NCBI GenBank assembly: GCA_964515615.1
Contig: CAZEVI010000030.1
Span: 1-7,485 of the forward strand
Source of the DNA: CAZEVI01 sp964515615
GTDB taxonomy: Bacteria > Patescibacteriota > UBA1384 > XYA2-FULL-43-10 > CAINNR01
Reading direction: 5' to 3'
Length of the DNA stretch: 7,485 nt
In this document: in pieces, positions 1-6,210 of the stretch
Layout of the letters: each line of letters begins with the position of its first letter
Numbering within the stretch: position 1 is the stretch's first letter
Made by a program: the position numbers and the translations under genes
The notes under the pieces: generated by a model
Database searches by the model: none
The model's input: the letters and a program-made list of their open reading frames with translations, nothing else
What the model was told of the DNA's origin: nothing

Positions 1-126
1 TGCTTGTGGCTTACACAACTTAAGAGTTGTCCACAGACAAGGTTTTTAAACAACTAACAGCTTATTTAAGGTTTGTTGTTAAAATTATTTATTTGGGTAA
101 TGAGTCTATGCAATTATTATATCATT
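1..126. other. AT-rich intergenic region with DnaA-box-like motif
   Basis: No supportable gene is visible here. Bases 5-35 form a GC-richer patch with nested inverted repeats: TGTGG (5-9) pairs with CCACA (31-35), and ACAACT (15-20) pairs with AGTTGT (25-30) around TAAG. From about 43 onward the DNA is very AT-rich, with a weak imperfect inverted repeat between TTTTAAACAAC (44-54) and GTTGTTAAAA (75-84). The patch could be an origin fringe, an operator, or the 3' hairpin of a gene lying to the left. The left edge of the window prevents a decision. Confidence 0.45.
27..35 (+). promoter_or_regulatory. DnaA-box-like 9-mer TTGTCCACA
   Basis: TTGTCCACA differs from the E. coli DnaA box TTATCCACA at one position and equals the form preferred by actinobacterial DnaA. 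A weaker copy in opposite orientation lies at 5-13 (TGTGGCTTA, 7 of 9 matches to TGTGGATAA). The two flank the ACAACT/AGTTGT inverted repeat. Binding by DnaA is inferred from the motif alone, and one good box can occur by chance. Confidence 0.4.
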
Positions 127-135
127 TGCTATAAT
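127..135 (+). promoter_or_regulatory. Extended -10 promoter for the small plus-strand gene
   Basis: TGCTATAAT is a perfect extended -10 element (TGn followed by TATAAT at 130-135). At 17-nt spacing the -35 position holds TATGCA (107-112), only 3 of 6 matches to TTGACA, as is common for extended -10 promoters. Transcription would begin near 142, giving a leader of about 25 nt that contains the ribosome binding site. Confidence 0.65.
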
Positions 136-155
136 ATATATGAAAAGAATTAATT

Positions 156-162
156 AAGGAGG
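156..162 (+). promoter_or_regulatory. Strong Shine-Dalgarno for the small gene
   Basis: AAGGAGG lies 4 nt before the ATG at 167 and is a full match to the anti-Shine-Dalgarno core. It fixes the start codon. Together with the extended -10 it suggests efficient expression. ftsQ has the same arrangement, while the other cluster genes have none. Confidence 0.85.
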
Positions 163-166
163 ATCC

Positions 167-535
167 ATGCAAATTAAGGAGATGCTCAAAGGAGCAATCG
201 AAGGGACCAGCGATGTCGCCAAAGATTTAATGGGGACAGCTGCCGATTTAATTAAGGAAGGCACCGCCGATATCGGTGAAGTTTTCGGTGCCGTTGTTGA
301 ATTGGGGGCAGAAGGAATAGGCGATGTTACTTCCGGGGTCAAAGATGTTTTTGTTGGTTCGGTCAAAGCGCTTGAAGAATCGGGCAAAACGACTGAAGAA
401 GCAGTCGAAGAAGTAACATCTAAGGCAGCCTCAGCGGTTACCAACATTAGCAAAGAAGGTATGGAAGATGCCTCAAGCGCCGCTCAAAAAGGTATTGAAG
501 AAGCGAAAGAAATCGTCAAAAAGCCAATTGAATAA
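167..535 (+). CDS. Small acidic protein of eleven 11-residue amphipathic repeats, family unknown
   Basis: I do not recognise the family. The 122-residue product splits from residue 1 into eleven 11-residue blocks plus one residue. Position 5 is Asp or Glu in 9 of 11 blocks. Positions 3 and 6, and often 7 and 11, are hydrophobic, and position 8 is Lys in six blocks. Such hendecads form long amphipathic helices or right-handed coiled coils, as in apolipoproteins, LEA proteins and synucleins. By hand count there are 25 acidic and 13 Lys residues and no Arg, His, Cys, Trp or Tyr. Only one Pro occurs, near the C terminus. No signal peptide or membrane segment is visible; blocks 4-6 are richer in Gly and Val. 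GC is about 47%, well above sampled stretches of murG (about 35%). The gene has its own promoter, Shine-Dalgarno and terminator, so it is a single-gene unit. A lipid-surface, stress-protective or phasin-like role is inference only. Confidence 0.85.
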   Translation: MQIKEMLKGAIEGTSDVAKDLMGTAADLIKEGTADIGEVFGAVVELGAEGIGDVTSGVKDVFVGSVKALEESGKTTEEAVEEVTSKAASAVTNISKEGMEDASSAAQKGIEEAKEIVKKPIE

Positions 536-545
536 TATTTGCTTC

Positions 546-578
546 AAAAAATACCCTGCAAAATCAGGGTATTTTTTT
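546..578. terminator. Bidirectional intrinsic terminator between convergent genes
   Basis: The core stem ACCCTG (553-558) pairs with CAGGGT (565-570) around a 6-nt loop (559-564). It is extended by A:T pairs from an A-run (546-551) and a T-run (572-578). Read on the plus strand it ends the small gene 11 nt past its stop. Read on the minus strand it also ends in a T-run and lies about 60 nt past the ftsQ stop, so it probably closes the cluster transcript as well. Confidence 0.9.
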
Positions 579-636
579 ATTTAAAAAATAATCAAAAATT
601 TGAATTTAATATTTTTCTGATGATATTTTTGGCCAT

Positions 637-1455
637 TTATTTATAATAGGCCCAACCATTAATCCGAACGTCGACATATTCATGAATGTTAGATCGATAG
701 GCAATTATTATATCTTTAAGATCGGAGAGTTGTTTTTTTGCATCTCTGGCAGTGTCGAATTTAACAAAAAAGCCACTATCGGTTTGAACATAGGGGTCAA
801 AAGTTGTTTCCGTAATATAGTAACCGGTCGGATGGATATTGACTTCGGAGAAAAAGTCTCTATTTATCTTCTCGCTAAAATTAATAAAACTTTCTGATAA
901 TAAATGCTGTCCGACATGAACCGGCATATTTTTTCGATCAGCAATTCGAATTAAATCAGGAAATTCTGAATTTGAAACTTCCCTGCCAACAGTACCAGAT
1001 TCGTCAACAAGGTAATATTTATCACCTGACTGCCAAATTATTTGTGGCTTTCGTTCTAAAATGACAATTTTTAAAGCATTTGGAATGCCGCGATAAATTG
1101 CTACATCACCGATTAATGGGTTGTTGGCGATAATTTTTTCTCGGGTATTTTTGATATTGAATCGAAAAATATTTTGCCCCAAATCAATATTTTTAGATAT
1201 TCGGTCTGAGGAAACCAAAGAATTTCCTTCAATTATTATCTCTTTTATCTGAAAAAAACGGGAATAAAAAACAAACCAAAGTCCAAATACAATTAATATA
1301 AGCAGTCCAATGTTCCCCCAAAACTTCGCCGGCAGATTGATGATTGGATTAAAACTAAATTTTTCTTTTGGCGAAACAAAAACCCTGCCGGATCCTTGCG
1401 GTCGTGATTCTTTATTTCGATATTTGGAATAGGAATATTTTTCCGAAATCCGCAC
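637..1455 (-). CDS. ftsQ: Cell division protein FtsQ (DivIB-type)
   Basis: FtsQ is the bitopic divisome protein that links early division proteins with FtsB/FtsL and the septal synthase. The 272-residue product has a basic, Tyr/Lys/Arg-rich cytoplasmic tail (1-45) and one membrane segment (about 48-64). A POTRA domain (about 69-135) follows, opening with FQIKEIIIEGN and closing near VILERKP. The beta domain (about 136-272) ends in VDVRINGWAYYK, which matches the usual FtsQ terminal strand. The start is GTG at 1455, fixed by AAGGAGGG 3 nt upstream. It is the last gene of the cluster: the stop is followed by about 60 nt and the shared terminator, whereas ftsA and ftsZ often come next in other bacteria. 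FtsQ sequences are poorly conserved, so the call rests on domain layout and position. Confidence 0.9.
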   Translation of the reverse strand: MRISEKYSYSKYRNKESRPQGSGRVFVSPKEKFSFNPIINLPAKFWGNIGLLILIVFGLWFVFYSRFFQIKEIIIEGNSLVSSDRISKNIDLGQNIFRFNIKNTREKIIANNPLIGDVAIYRGIPNALKIVILERKPQIIWQSGDKYYLVDESGTVGREVSNSEFPDLIRIADRKNMPVHVGQHLLSESFINFSEKINRDFFSEVNIHPTGYYITETTFDPYVQTDSGFFVKFDTARDAKKQLSDLKDIIIAYRSNIHEYVDVRINGWAYYK

Positions 1456-1458
1456 AAA

Positions 1459-1466
1459 CCCTCCTT
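1459..1466 (-). promoter_or_regulatory. Strong Shine-Dalgarno for ftsQ
   Basis: On the minus strand AAGGAGGG precedes GTG at 1455 by 3 nt. It decides the non-ATG start. It is the only full Shine-Dalgarno among the cluster genes whose starts are visible. Confidence 0.85.
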
Positions 1467-1474
1467 GAACTACA

Positions 1475-1501
1475 AATATACTAATTCGTCAAATTTGCCA
1501 A
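1475..1501 (-). promoter_or_regulatory. Possible internal promoter before ftsQ
   Basis: On the minus strand TTGGCA (1501-1496) and TATATT (1480-1475) each match the sigma-70 hexamers at 5 of 6 positions. They are 15 nt apart, which is short. The expected start site would leave a leader of only about 12-15 nt carrying the Shine-Dalgarno. AT-rich spacers yield such matches often, so this is weak. Confidence 0.25.
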
Positions 1502-1511
1502 AGATCTGGAT

Positions 1512-1531
1512 TTTATTAGTTTATTAGCTAA
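1512..1531. repeat. 8-bp tandem duplication and palindrome in the murB-ftsQ gap
   Basis: TTTATTAG occurs twice head to tail (1512-1519 and 1520-1527). The second copy runs into the 8-bp palindrome TTAGCTAA (1524-1531). It lies in the 95-nt gap between murB and ftsQ. No function is evident. Confidence 0.5.
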
Positions 1532-1550
1532 ATTCATTAATTGGCAATTC

Positions 1551-2501
1551 TTACCATTTGCCAATATATTCAACTTCTTCATCCAGATTAGTTCGAAATT
1601 CGCCACGAACAGCGTCCTTCATCTGCCCAGCCAGTCTTCGAATATCATCAGCAGTAGCTTTATTTTTGTTAACGACAAAATTGGCATGAATTTTAGAAAC
1701 TATAGCATCACCCACTCTAATTCTTTTGGCACCTGATCGATCAAGCAAAAAACCGGCGGCTTGTTCTTTTCCAGCTCCCGGATTTTTGAAAAAACAGCCG
1801 GCGCTTTTAACCCCCAAAGGTTGAGACGTTTTTTTAGTTTTTAGATTTTCTCTCATTTTTCGAAGAATTACATCTTTTCGACTTTGACAAAGTTGCAATT
1901 TCACCGATAAAATTATCGGATTATTTTCATTTGGATGTAATTTGTTAAATTCTTTTAATTTAGAGCTTCGCTTTGTAAAATCAAACCATTTGGCAGTGTG
2001 ACGAATAATTTTTGATTCTCGATTATTATCACCCGGAATTACCAAAGTTGCTGATTTTACAAAATCCCCAATCGAATGACCAAATGCTCCAGCATTGCCA
2101 TAAACCGCGCCACCGATAGTCCCCGGAATTCCGTAAAGAAATTCCAATCCGCCAAAATCACGGGATGCTGCATCCATTAACAATCGACCAATCTCGACCC
2201 CAGAACCGACAATTACTTCGGCGCTGTCACTGGAAAAAACAATATCTTTGACTTCGTTTTTTATCACCACCCCAGGAAATCCCATATCGGAAACAACGAT
2301 ATTATATCCTCCGCCCAAAACAAAATAAGGGATCTCTTTCCGTGACAAAAAAGATATCGCTCCAACCAAATCGTCAACTCTTTCGGCTCGATAAAAATAA
2401 TCGGCGACACCACCAACTCCAAGCGATGTAAAATCACGTAAAAGAACATTTTCTTCAAGTCGATCACCAAAATTTTCTTTTAACTCTGCCGTGTTTATCA
2501 T
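1551..2501 (-). CDS. murB: UDP-N-acetylenolpyruvoylglucosamine reductase MurB
   Basis: MurB is the cytoplasmic FAD enzyme that reduces UDP-GlcNAc-enolpyruvate to UDP-MurNAc with NADPH. The 316-residue product has the FAD-binding motifs FTSLGVGG (24-31), GGGYNIVVSD (63-72; Tyr where Ser is usual) and GIPGTIGGAVYGNAGAFG (124-141). Arg178, in FTKRSSK, is the likely substrate-binding Arg. SAGCFFKNP (233-241) places Cys236 where the proton-donating Ser is usual. HANFVVN (272-278) and the C-terminal LDEEV, with Glu309 as probable catalytic Glu, complete the fold. The spacing between motifs looks like the shorter type II MurB. The ATG at 2501 has no Shine-Dalgarno; the preceding bases are AAAAAATT. 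It lies 56 nt after murC and supplies the substrate for MurC. Confidence 0.96.
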   Translation of the reverse strand: MINTAELKENFGDRLEENVLLRDFTSLGVGGVADYFYRAERVDDLVGAISFLSRKEIPYFVLGGGYNIVVSDMGFPGVVIKNEVKDIVFSSDSAEVIVGSGVEIGRLLMDAASRDFGGLEFLYGIPGTIGGAVYGNAGAFGHSIGDFVKSATLVIPGDNNRESKIIRHTAKWFDFTKRSSKLKEFNKLHPNENNPIILSVKLQLCQSRKDVILRKMRENLKTKKTSQPLGVKSAGCFFKNPGAGKEQAAGFLLDRSGAKRIRVGDAIVSKIHANFVVNKNKATADDIRRLAGQMKDAVRGEFRTNLDEEVEYIGKW

Positions 2502-2514
2502 AATTTTTTTCGGA

Positions 2515-2557
2515 TAGTGAATTTAGTGAATAAATTCGAATTTGATTATTCGAATTT
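2515..2557. repeat. Inverted and direct repeats in the murC-murB gap
   Basis: AAATTCGAAT (2532-2541) and ATTCGAATTT (2548-2557) form a perfect 10-bp inverted repeat with a 6-nt loop, directly abutting the murC stop. Because TTCGAA is palindromic, ATTCGAATTT is also a direct repeat with a 14-nt offset. Next to it TAGTGAA repeats at 2515-2521 and 2524-2530. On the minus strand no T-run follows the hairpin, so it is not a convincing terminator. It might be an RNA stability or processing element. Confidence 0.7.
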
Positions 2558-3838
2558 TTAATTTTTTTGTTTATTATTTAAATAATCATCAGCAATTTTA
2601 TAAACCGGAGGAATCCCAACTGTTACTAAAACCCAATCGCTAGTTAAATTATCTTCCAAATAATTAACTATTTTTTTATCATCATTAAGAAATTTCGCCT
2701 TACCTTTTACGTCGTTGTTAATCAAATTAACAATATCACGACCGGAAACGTCTAATTTTGTATCGCGACCGGGAACAAAAAATATTTCTTTAATAATAAC
2801 TTTATCGGCATTGACAAAAGCGCCGGGAAATTTATCAAGAAAAACTTTTGTCCTTTTATATTGATGAGGCCAAAAAACCGTCATAATTTTTTTATTCGGA
2901 TATTTTTCTTTTACTCCGGAAAGAAGAGCGGCAATTTCCGTCGGATGATGACCATAGTCGTCAATTACAAAAACACCGTTTTTTTCACCCTTAATTTGAA
3001 ACCGACGATTAGCACCACGAAAATTTTTAACTGCTTGCTCGACAATTTCCGAATTGATGTTTAATTCCGCCGCAACTGCAATTGTCGCTAAAGTATTTCG
3101 CCGATTATGATCTCCTGGAAGAAACAATTTGAATGGCAAATTATTAACATCGTTAGTCTTATCCAAACCGTATTTTATGATTTTTATCTTATCACTTTTT
3201 ATCTGTCCAACAGCATCCAACGCGTTTTTATCATCACCACAAACGATAATTTTACCACCATTAACAGTTTGGGAAGCAAACTTTGCAAATGTCGCTTCAA
3301 TATCCGGAAGCCCGCCGGGATAATGATCCAAATGTTCTTCTTCAATATTTGTGATAACAGTAATGGCGGGAAGAAGATACAAAAAATTTCTGTCATATTC
3401 GCAAGCTTCGACTACCGCCCATTTCCCTTCCCCAAAGCGAACTGTACCACCTAAATTGGCAACTTCTTCACCGACGATAACTAACGGATCAAGGCCGGCT
3501 TTAATTAATGCTAAACCAATCATTGAAGTTGTTGTCGTTTTTCCGTGAGTTCCGGAAATTGCGATTACATTATAATCTTTCACAATGTCAGCCAGCATTT
3601 CTCCACGTTTTATCAGTTTGATATTTTTTTTCTTCGCCGCTTCAATCTCAACCCAACCGGCTGATTCAGGCGTTACCGCTGATGTATAAACAACAGCATC
3701 AATGCCGTCAATAATATTTTTGGCGCTATGACCAGATAATTTCAAATCTGATCCACTAACTTTGTTCCCTTGCTTCCGTAAAATCTGGGCAATTGCCCTC
3801 ATTGAAACACCAGAAATTCCGATTAAATGGTACCACAT
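2558..3838 (-). CDS. murC: UDP-N-acetylmuramate--L-alanine ligase MurC
   Basis: MurC is the cytoplasmic ATP-dependent ligase that adds the first stem-peptide residue, normally L-Ala, to UDP-MurNAc. The 426-residue product is somewhat shorter than usual (about 450-490). The N-terminal Rossmann motif is HLIGISGVSMRAIA (4-17), with Ser at two positions usually Gly in the GIGGxGM signature. The P-loop GTHGKTTTT (96-104) is followed by EACEYDRNF (144-152), ITNIEEEHLDHY (162-173), GDHNRRN (242-248) and FRGANRRFQIKG (273-284). The MurC-diagnostic DDYGHHPTEI (293-302) and WPHQYKRT (323-330) follow. The usual C-terminal GAGD-type turn is replaced by GIPPVYKIAD (408-417). The ATG at 3838 makes the Rossmann strand begin right after the start as expected; no Shine-Dalgarno precedes it. 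It lies 30 nt downstream of murG, the tightest gap in the cluster. Confidence 0.97.
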   Translation of the reverse strand: MWYHLIGISGVSMRAIAQILRKQGNKVSGSDLKLSGHSAKNIIDGIDAVVYTSAVTPESAGWVEIEAAKKKNIKLIKRGEMLADIVKDYNVIAISGTHGKTTTTSMIGLALIKAGLDPLVIVGEEVANLGGTVRFGEGKWAVVEACEYDRNFLYLLPAITVITNIEEEHLDHYPGGLPDIEATFAKFASQTVNGGKIIVCGDDKNALDAVGQIKSDKIKIIKYGLDKTNDVNNLPFKLFLPGDHNRRNTLATIAVAAELNINSEIVEQAVKNFRGANRRFQIKGEKNGVFVIDDYGHHPTEIAALLSGVKEKYPNKKIMTVFWPHQYKRTKVFLDKFPGAFVNADKVIIKEIFFVPGRDTKLDVSGRDIVNLINNDVKGKAKFLNDDKKIVNYLEDNLTSDWVLVTVGIPPVYKIADDYLNNKQKN

Positions 3839-3868
3839 ATTATTAAATTAAAAATAAAAAATATCAAG

Positions 3869-4951
3869 TTAATTCAGATACTTTGTCAATTCATTAAAAA
3901 TAATTTTTTCTCCGCCGAATTTGACAGATTTGGACAAATTTTCCGCCAACTCTTTTTTTCGTTTTTCAGATGACAAGATTTTCGAAATTGATGAATAAAG
4001 AATTGTTGGCGACAGGTCTTTTTCTTCAATCATTACCGTAGCATTTTTATTGGCAAAATATTTGGCGTTGGCTTTCTGATGATCCAAGCTGGCGTAAGGA
4101 TATGGTATCAAAATTGTTGCTTTTTGAAAAGCCGCATATTCGAAGATTGAAGAAGATGCTCGGGAAACAATTAGGTCAGCATCGATAATTGATCGAAAAA
4201 CGTTTTCAATAAATGTCATCGGCTGATAATTATTTTGGATATCCAGTGGCAGTTCCTTTTTCTTTTCTTCAGCAACTTTAATGTCTTGATTTCCAGTCTG
4301 ATGAACAATTTGATATCCAGATGATAATTCTTTTATCGAGGCAAAAATCAGTTCGTTAATTTTGTGGGCGCCTTGACTTCCGCCAAGAATCAAGATTTTT
4401 GGTAAGATATTTTGTTGCTGGCGAATATTTTTTGCCGAATATTCCGGACGTAATATCGGTCCGGAGTATTTAATGTTTTTTATCGGCAAATGATAAATTT
4501 CCACTGGATAACTGACAAAAGTTTTCTTGGCAAATTTAGAAATATATTTATTGCTTCGGCCAATAATTGCGTCTGATTCGTGAATAATAACCGGGCAAAA
4601 CAAGATTCTGGCCGCTAGGGCCATAGGAATTGTGGCGTAATTTCCTTTGAGAAAAATCACTTGCGGACGAAATTTTAGAATGTAATATTTGCACTGCACC
4701 AAACCAATAATTGATTTGCAAAAAGCAGTAACTTTTGAAAACGGTGATCCAAATTGTGATTTTCCGGCAACAATTTTTAAGTAACGACTGTTTTTTAGTT
4801 TTGAATAGAATTTTTTTTCAATCTCCGAGCCAACGCCAAAAACAAAAACTTCAATATTTTTTTCTTTTTCAAGTTCTTCAGCCAATGTAAAAACCGGCAC
4901 GACATGACCGCCAGTATCCGCCCCGACCAAAAATATTCTTTTATTTTTCAT
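3869..4951 (-). CDS. murG: UDP-GlcNAc:lipid I N-acetylglucosaminyltransferase MurG
   Basis: MurG is the peripheral inner-leaflet GT28 glycosyltransferase that converts lipid I to lipid II, the substrate of FtsW. The 360-residue length is typical. The N-terminal domain has the glycine loop as GADTGGH (10-16), keeping TGGH and His16. It also has LKGNYATIP (101-109) in place of the usual GGY motif, and HESDAIIGRSNK (124-135) in place of HEQNA. The C-terminal donor-binding domain has GGSQGAHKIN (190-199), HQTG (217-220), SRASSSIFEYAAF (263-275, with Glu271 as the likely ribose-binding Glu) and PYPYASLDHQKANA (283-296). Several glycines usual in the family are substituted, so the protein is divergent but looks intact. 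The ATG at 4951 has only a weak AGAAG upstream. Confidence 0.95.
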   Translation of the reverse strand: MKNKRIFLVGADTGGHVVPVFTLAEELEKEKNIEVFVFGVGSEIEKKFYSKLKNSRYLKIVAGKSQFGSPFSKVTAFCKSIIGLVQCKYYILKFRPQVIFLKGNYATIPMALAARILFCPVIIHESDAIIGRSNKYISKFAKKTFVSYPVEIYHLPIKNIKYSGPILRPEYSAKNIRQQQNILPKILILGGSQGAHKINELIFASIKELSSGYQIVHQTGNQDIKVAEEKKKELPLDIQNNYQPMTFIENVFRSIIDADLIVSRASSSIFEYAAFQKATILIPYPYASLDHQKANAKYFANKNATVMIEEKDLSPTILYSSISKILSSEKRKKELAENLSKSVKFGGEKIIFNELTKYLN

Positions 4952-4977
4952 AATTTTCTTCTGTTATATTAATTTGT

Positions 4978-4998
4978 ATTGTGAAGTGTGAATTGTAA
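4978..4998. repeat. 7-nt periodic repeat in the ftsW-murG gap
   Basis: Three consecutive 7-mers, ATTGTGA, AGTGTGA and ATTGTAA, share the pattern xxTGTxA. They sit in the 89-nt gap between ftsW and murG. Similar 7- or 14-nt AATT-rich periodicity occurs in the murC-murB gap and inside murD. Confidence 0.5.
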
Positions 4999-5040
4999 TT
5001 AGATGATATAAATTTCTTTTCGTCATCCTTTACTCTTCAA

Positions 5041-6147
5041 TCACTCAGTTGCATATTTGGAAATATTTAGGAGTATGCCAACCGCCGCCAGAAAAGCGAT
5101 CAACGAAGTTCCGCCATAACTGATAAACGGTAACGGCACGCCAGTCAGTGGCAACAGTGCCATCATTGCAGCCAAGTTCACAAATGCTTGCCAAATTATC
5201 CAAGTAGTAATCCCAACGGCCACTAGCTGTGAAAACGAATCAGGCGCCCGACGAGCGATTGTGTATCCACGATAAGCGATTAAAGCATAAACGATAATAA
5301 CTGCACTCGCCCGCAAAAAACCTAACTCCTCGGCAATAATCGGAAAAATCGAATCGGTTTGAGCTTCTGGCAAATATAAATATTTTTGTCGCGACTGACC
5401 AAACCCTAAACCCCAAAGTCCGCCGGAACCAATAGCGATTAATGCGTTGCGAATGTGATAACTGGTTGAAAGCGAACCAGAATTTGGATTCAAAAATGCC
5501 GTCAGACGTTGCATTCTATAAGGCTCAATTTTAATTGCCAACCAAACTAGAAAAACTCCTAACGTTCCGCCGATTGCCAAATTGGAAAGTTTGGCACCGG
5601 CAGCAAAAAATATTGATGCGGCAATTATTAAAATTACACTTAAAGTTCCCAAATCTTTTTGAACCAACATCATCAGCGACACACCGCCAACAAAAACCAA
5701 AAAAGATAAAAACGATTTATCGATATCGCCCGATTCTTTTTTGCTCGCGAGCCAGCCAGAGAGATAAATTATCATTGAAAGTTTTGCAAATTCAGACGGC
5801 TGAAAACCAAGACCAAATAAATTGATCCACCGAGAGCCGCTTTCGCCGCGAAAAAGAAAAACTGACCCCAGCAAAATTATTGTTACCCAAAGCATTGTTT
5901 CGGCATGTTTTTGCCAATATTTATAATCTATTGATTGAAAAATTGCCCAGATAACCAGTCCAATCCCTAATGAAATTAACTGGCGGATTAGATAATATTT
6001 GTCACTCGCTTGGTTTGTAACCTGCAACGAAAGATATTTTGAAACCGAATAAATCATAATCAAACCAAATACCGCTAAAACAAAAACCAAAATCATCAGA
6101 AAATAATCGGCGGTTTTTCTTTTTTTGTATGATGAATTAATGGGCAT
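5041..6147 (-). CDS. ftsW: SEDS-family septal peptidoglycan glycosyltransferase FtsW
   Basis: FtsW is a polytopic SEDS protein that polymerises lipid II at the septum with its partner class B PBP (FtsI). The product from ATG at 6147 has 368 residues and about ten membrane segments, the first at about 14-35. Family motifs are QPSEFAKL (116-123), QKDLGT (163-168; Lys where Pro is usual), the loop PEAQTDSIFPIIAEELGF (260-277) whose Asp265 matches the essential SEDS aspartate, and the C-terminal signature LPLTGVPLPFISYGGTS (332-348). RodA is the alternative, but position between murD and murG favours FtsW. A TTG at 6159 could add four residues, yet neither start has a Shine-Dalgarno and ATG is preferred; AATT precedes it as in murB and murG. 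It ends in TGA, so TGA is a stop codon here. Confidence 0.95.
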   Translation of the reverse strand: MPINSSYKKRKTADYFLMILVFVLAVFGLIMIYSVSKYLSLQVTNQASDKYYLIRQLISLGIGLVIWAIFQSIDYKYWQKHAETMLWVTIILLGSVFLFRGESGSRWINLFGLGFQPSEFAKLSMIIYLSGWLASKKESGDIDKSFLSFLVFVGGVSLMMLVQKDLGTLSVILIIAASIFFAAGAKLSNLAIGGTLGVFLVWLAIKIEPYRMQRLTAFLNPNSGSLSTSYHIRNALIAIGSGGLWGLGFGQSRQKYLYLPEAQTDSIFPIIAEELGFLRASAVIIVYALIAYRGYTIARRAPDSFSQLVAVGITTWIIWQAFVNLAAMMALLPLTGVPLPFISYGGTSLIAFLAAVGILLNISKYATE

Positions 6148-6210
6148 AATTAAAAACAAAAATTAAATAGAAAATAATAAGTTAAAATTGAAAGATGCTT
6201 ATTTATTTTG

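Noticed and set aside
1..57. Tail of a plus-strand gene entering from the left
   Set aside because: One frame is open from base 1 to a TAA at 55-57, but 18 codons are too few to support a gene and the stretch is occupied by inverted repeats and a DnaA-like box.
154..453. 99-residue minus-strand reading frame opposite the small gene
   Set aside because: It is Ser/Thr/Pro-rich as expected from the antisense of an Ala/Gly/Glu-rich gene, whereas the plus strand has a promoter, Shine-Dalgarno, terminator and repeat pattern.
2532..2557. Terminator after murC
   Set aside because: The stem is almost all A:T and no T-run follows it on the minus strand; murB directly downstream belongs to the same pathway.
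3107..3548. Plus-strand reading frames inside murC
   Set aside because: They overlap the conserved MurC core on the other strand and show no initiation signals or family features.
6148..6159. TTG at 6159 as the ftsW start
   Set aside because: It adds only four residues, has no Shine-Dalgarno, and an ATG follows at 6147 with the same AATT context as murB and murG.
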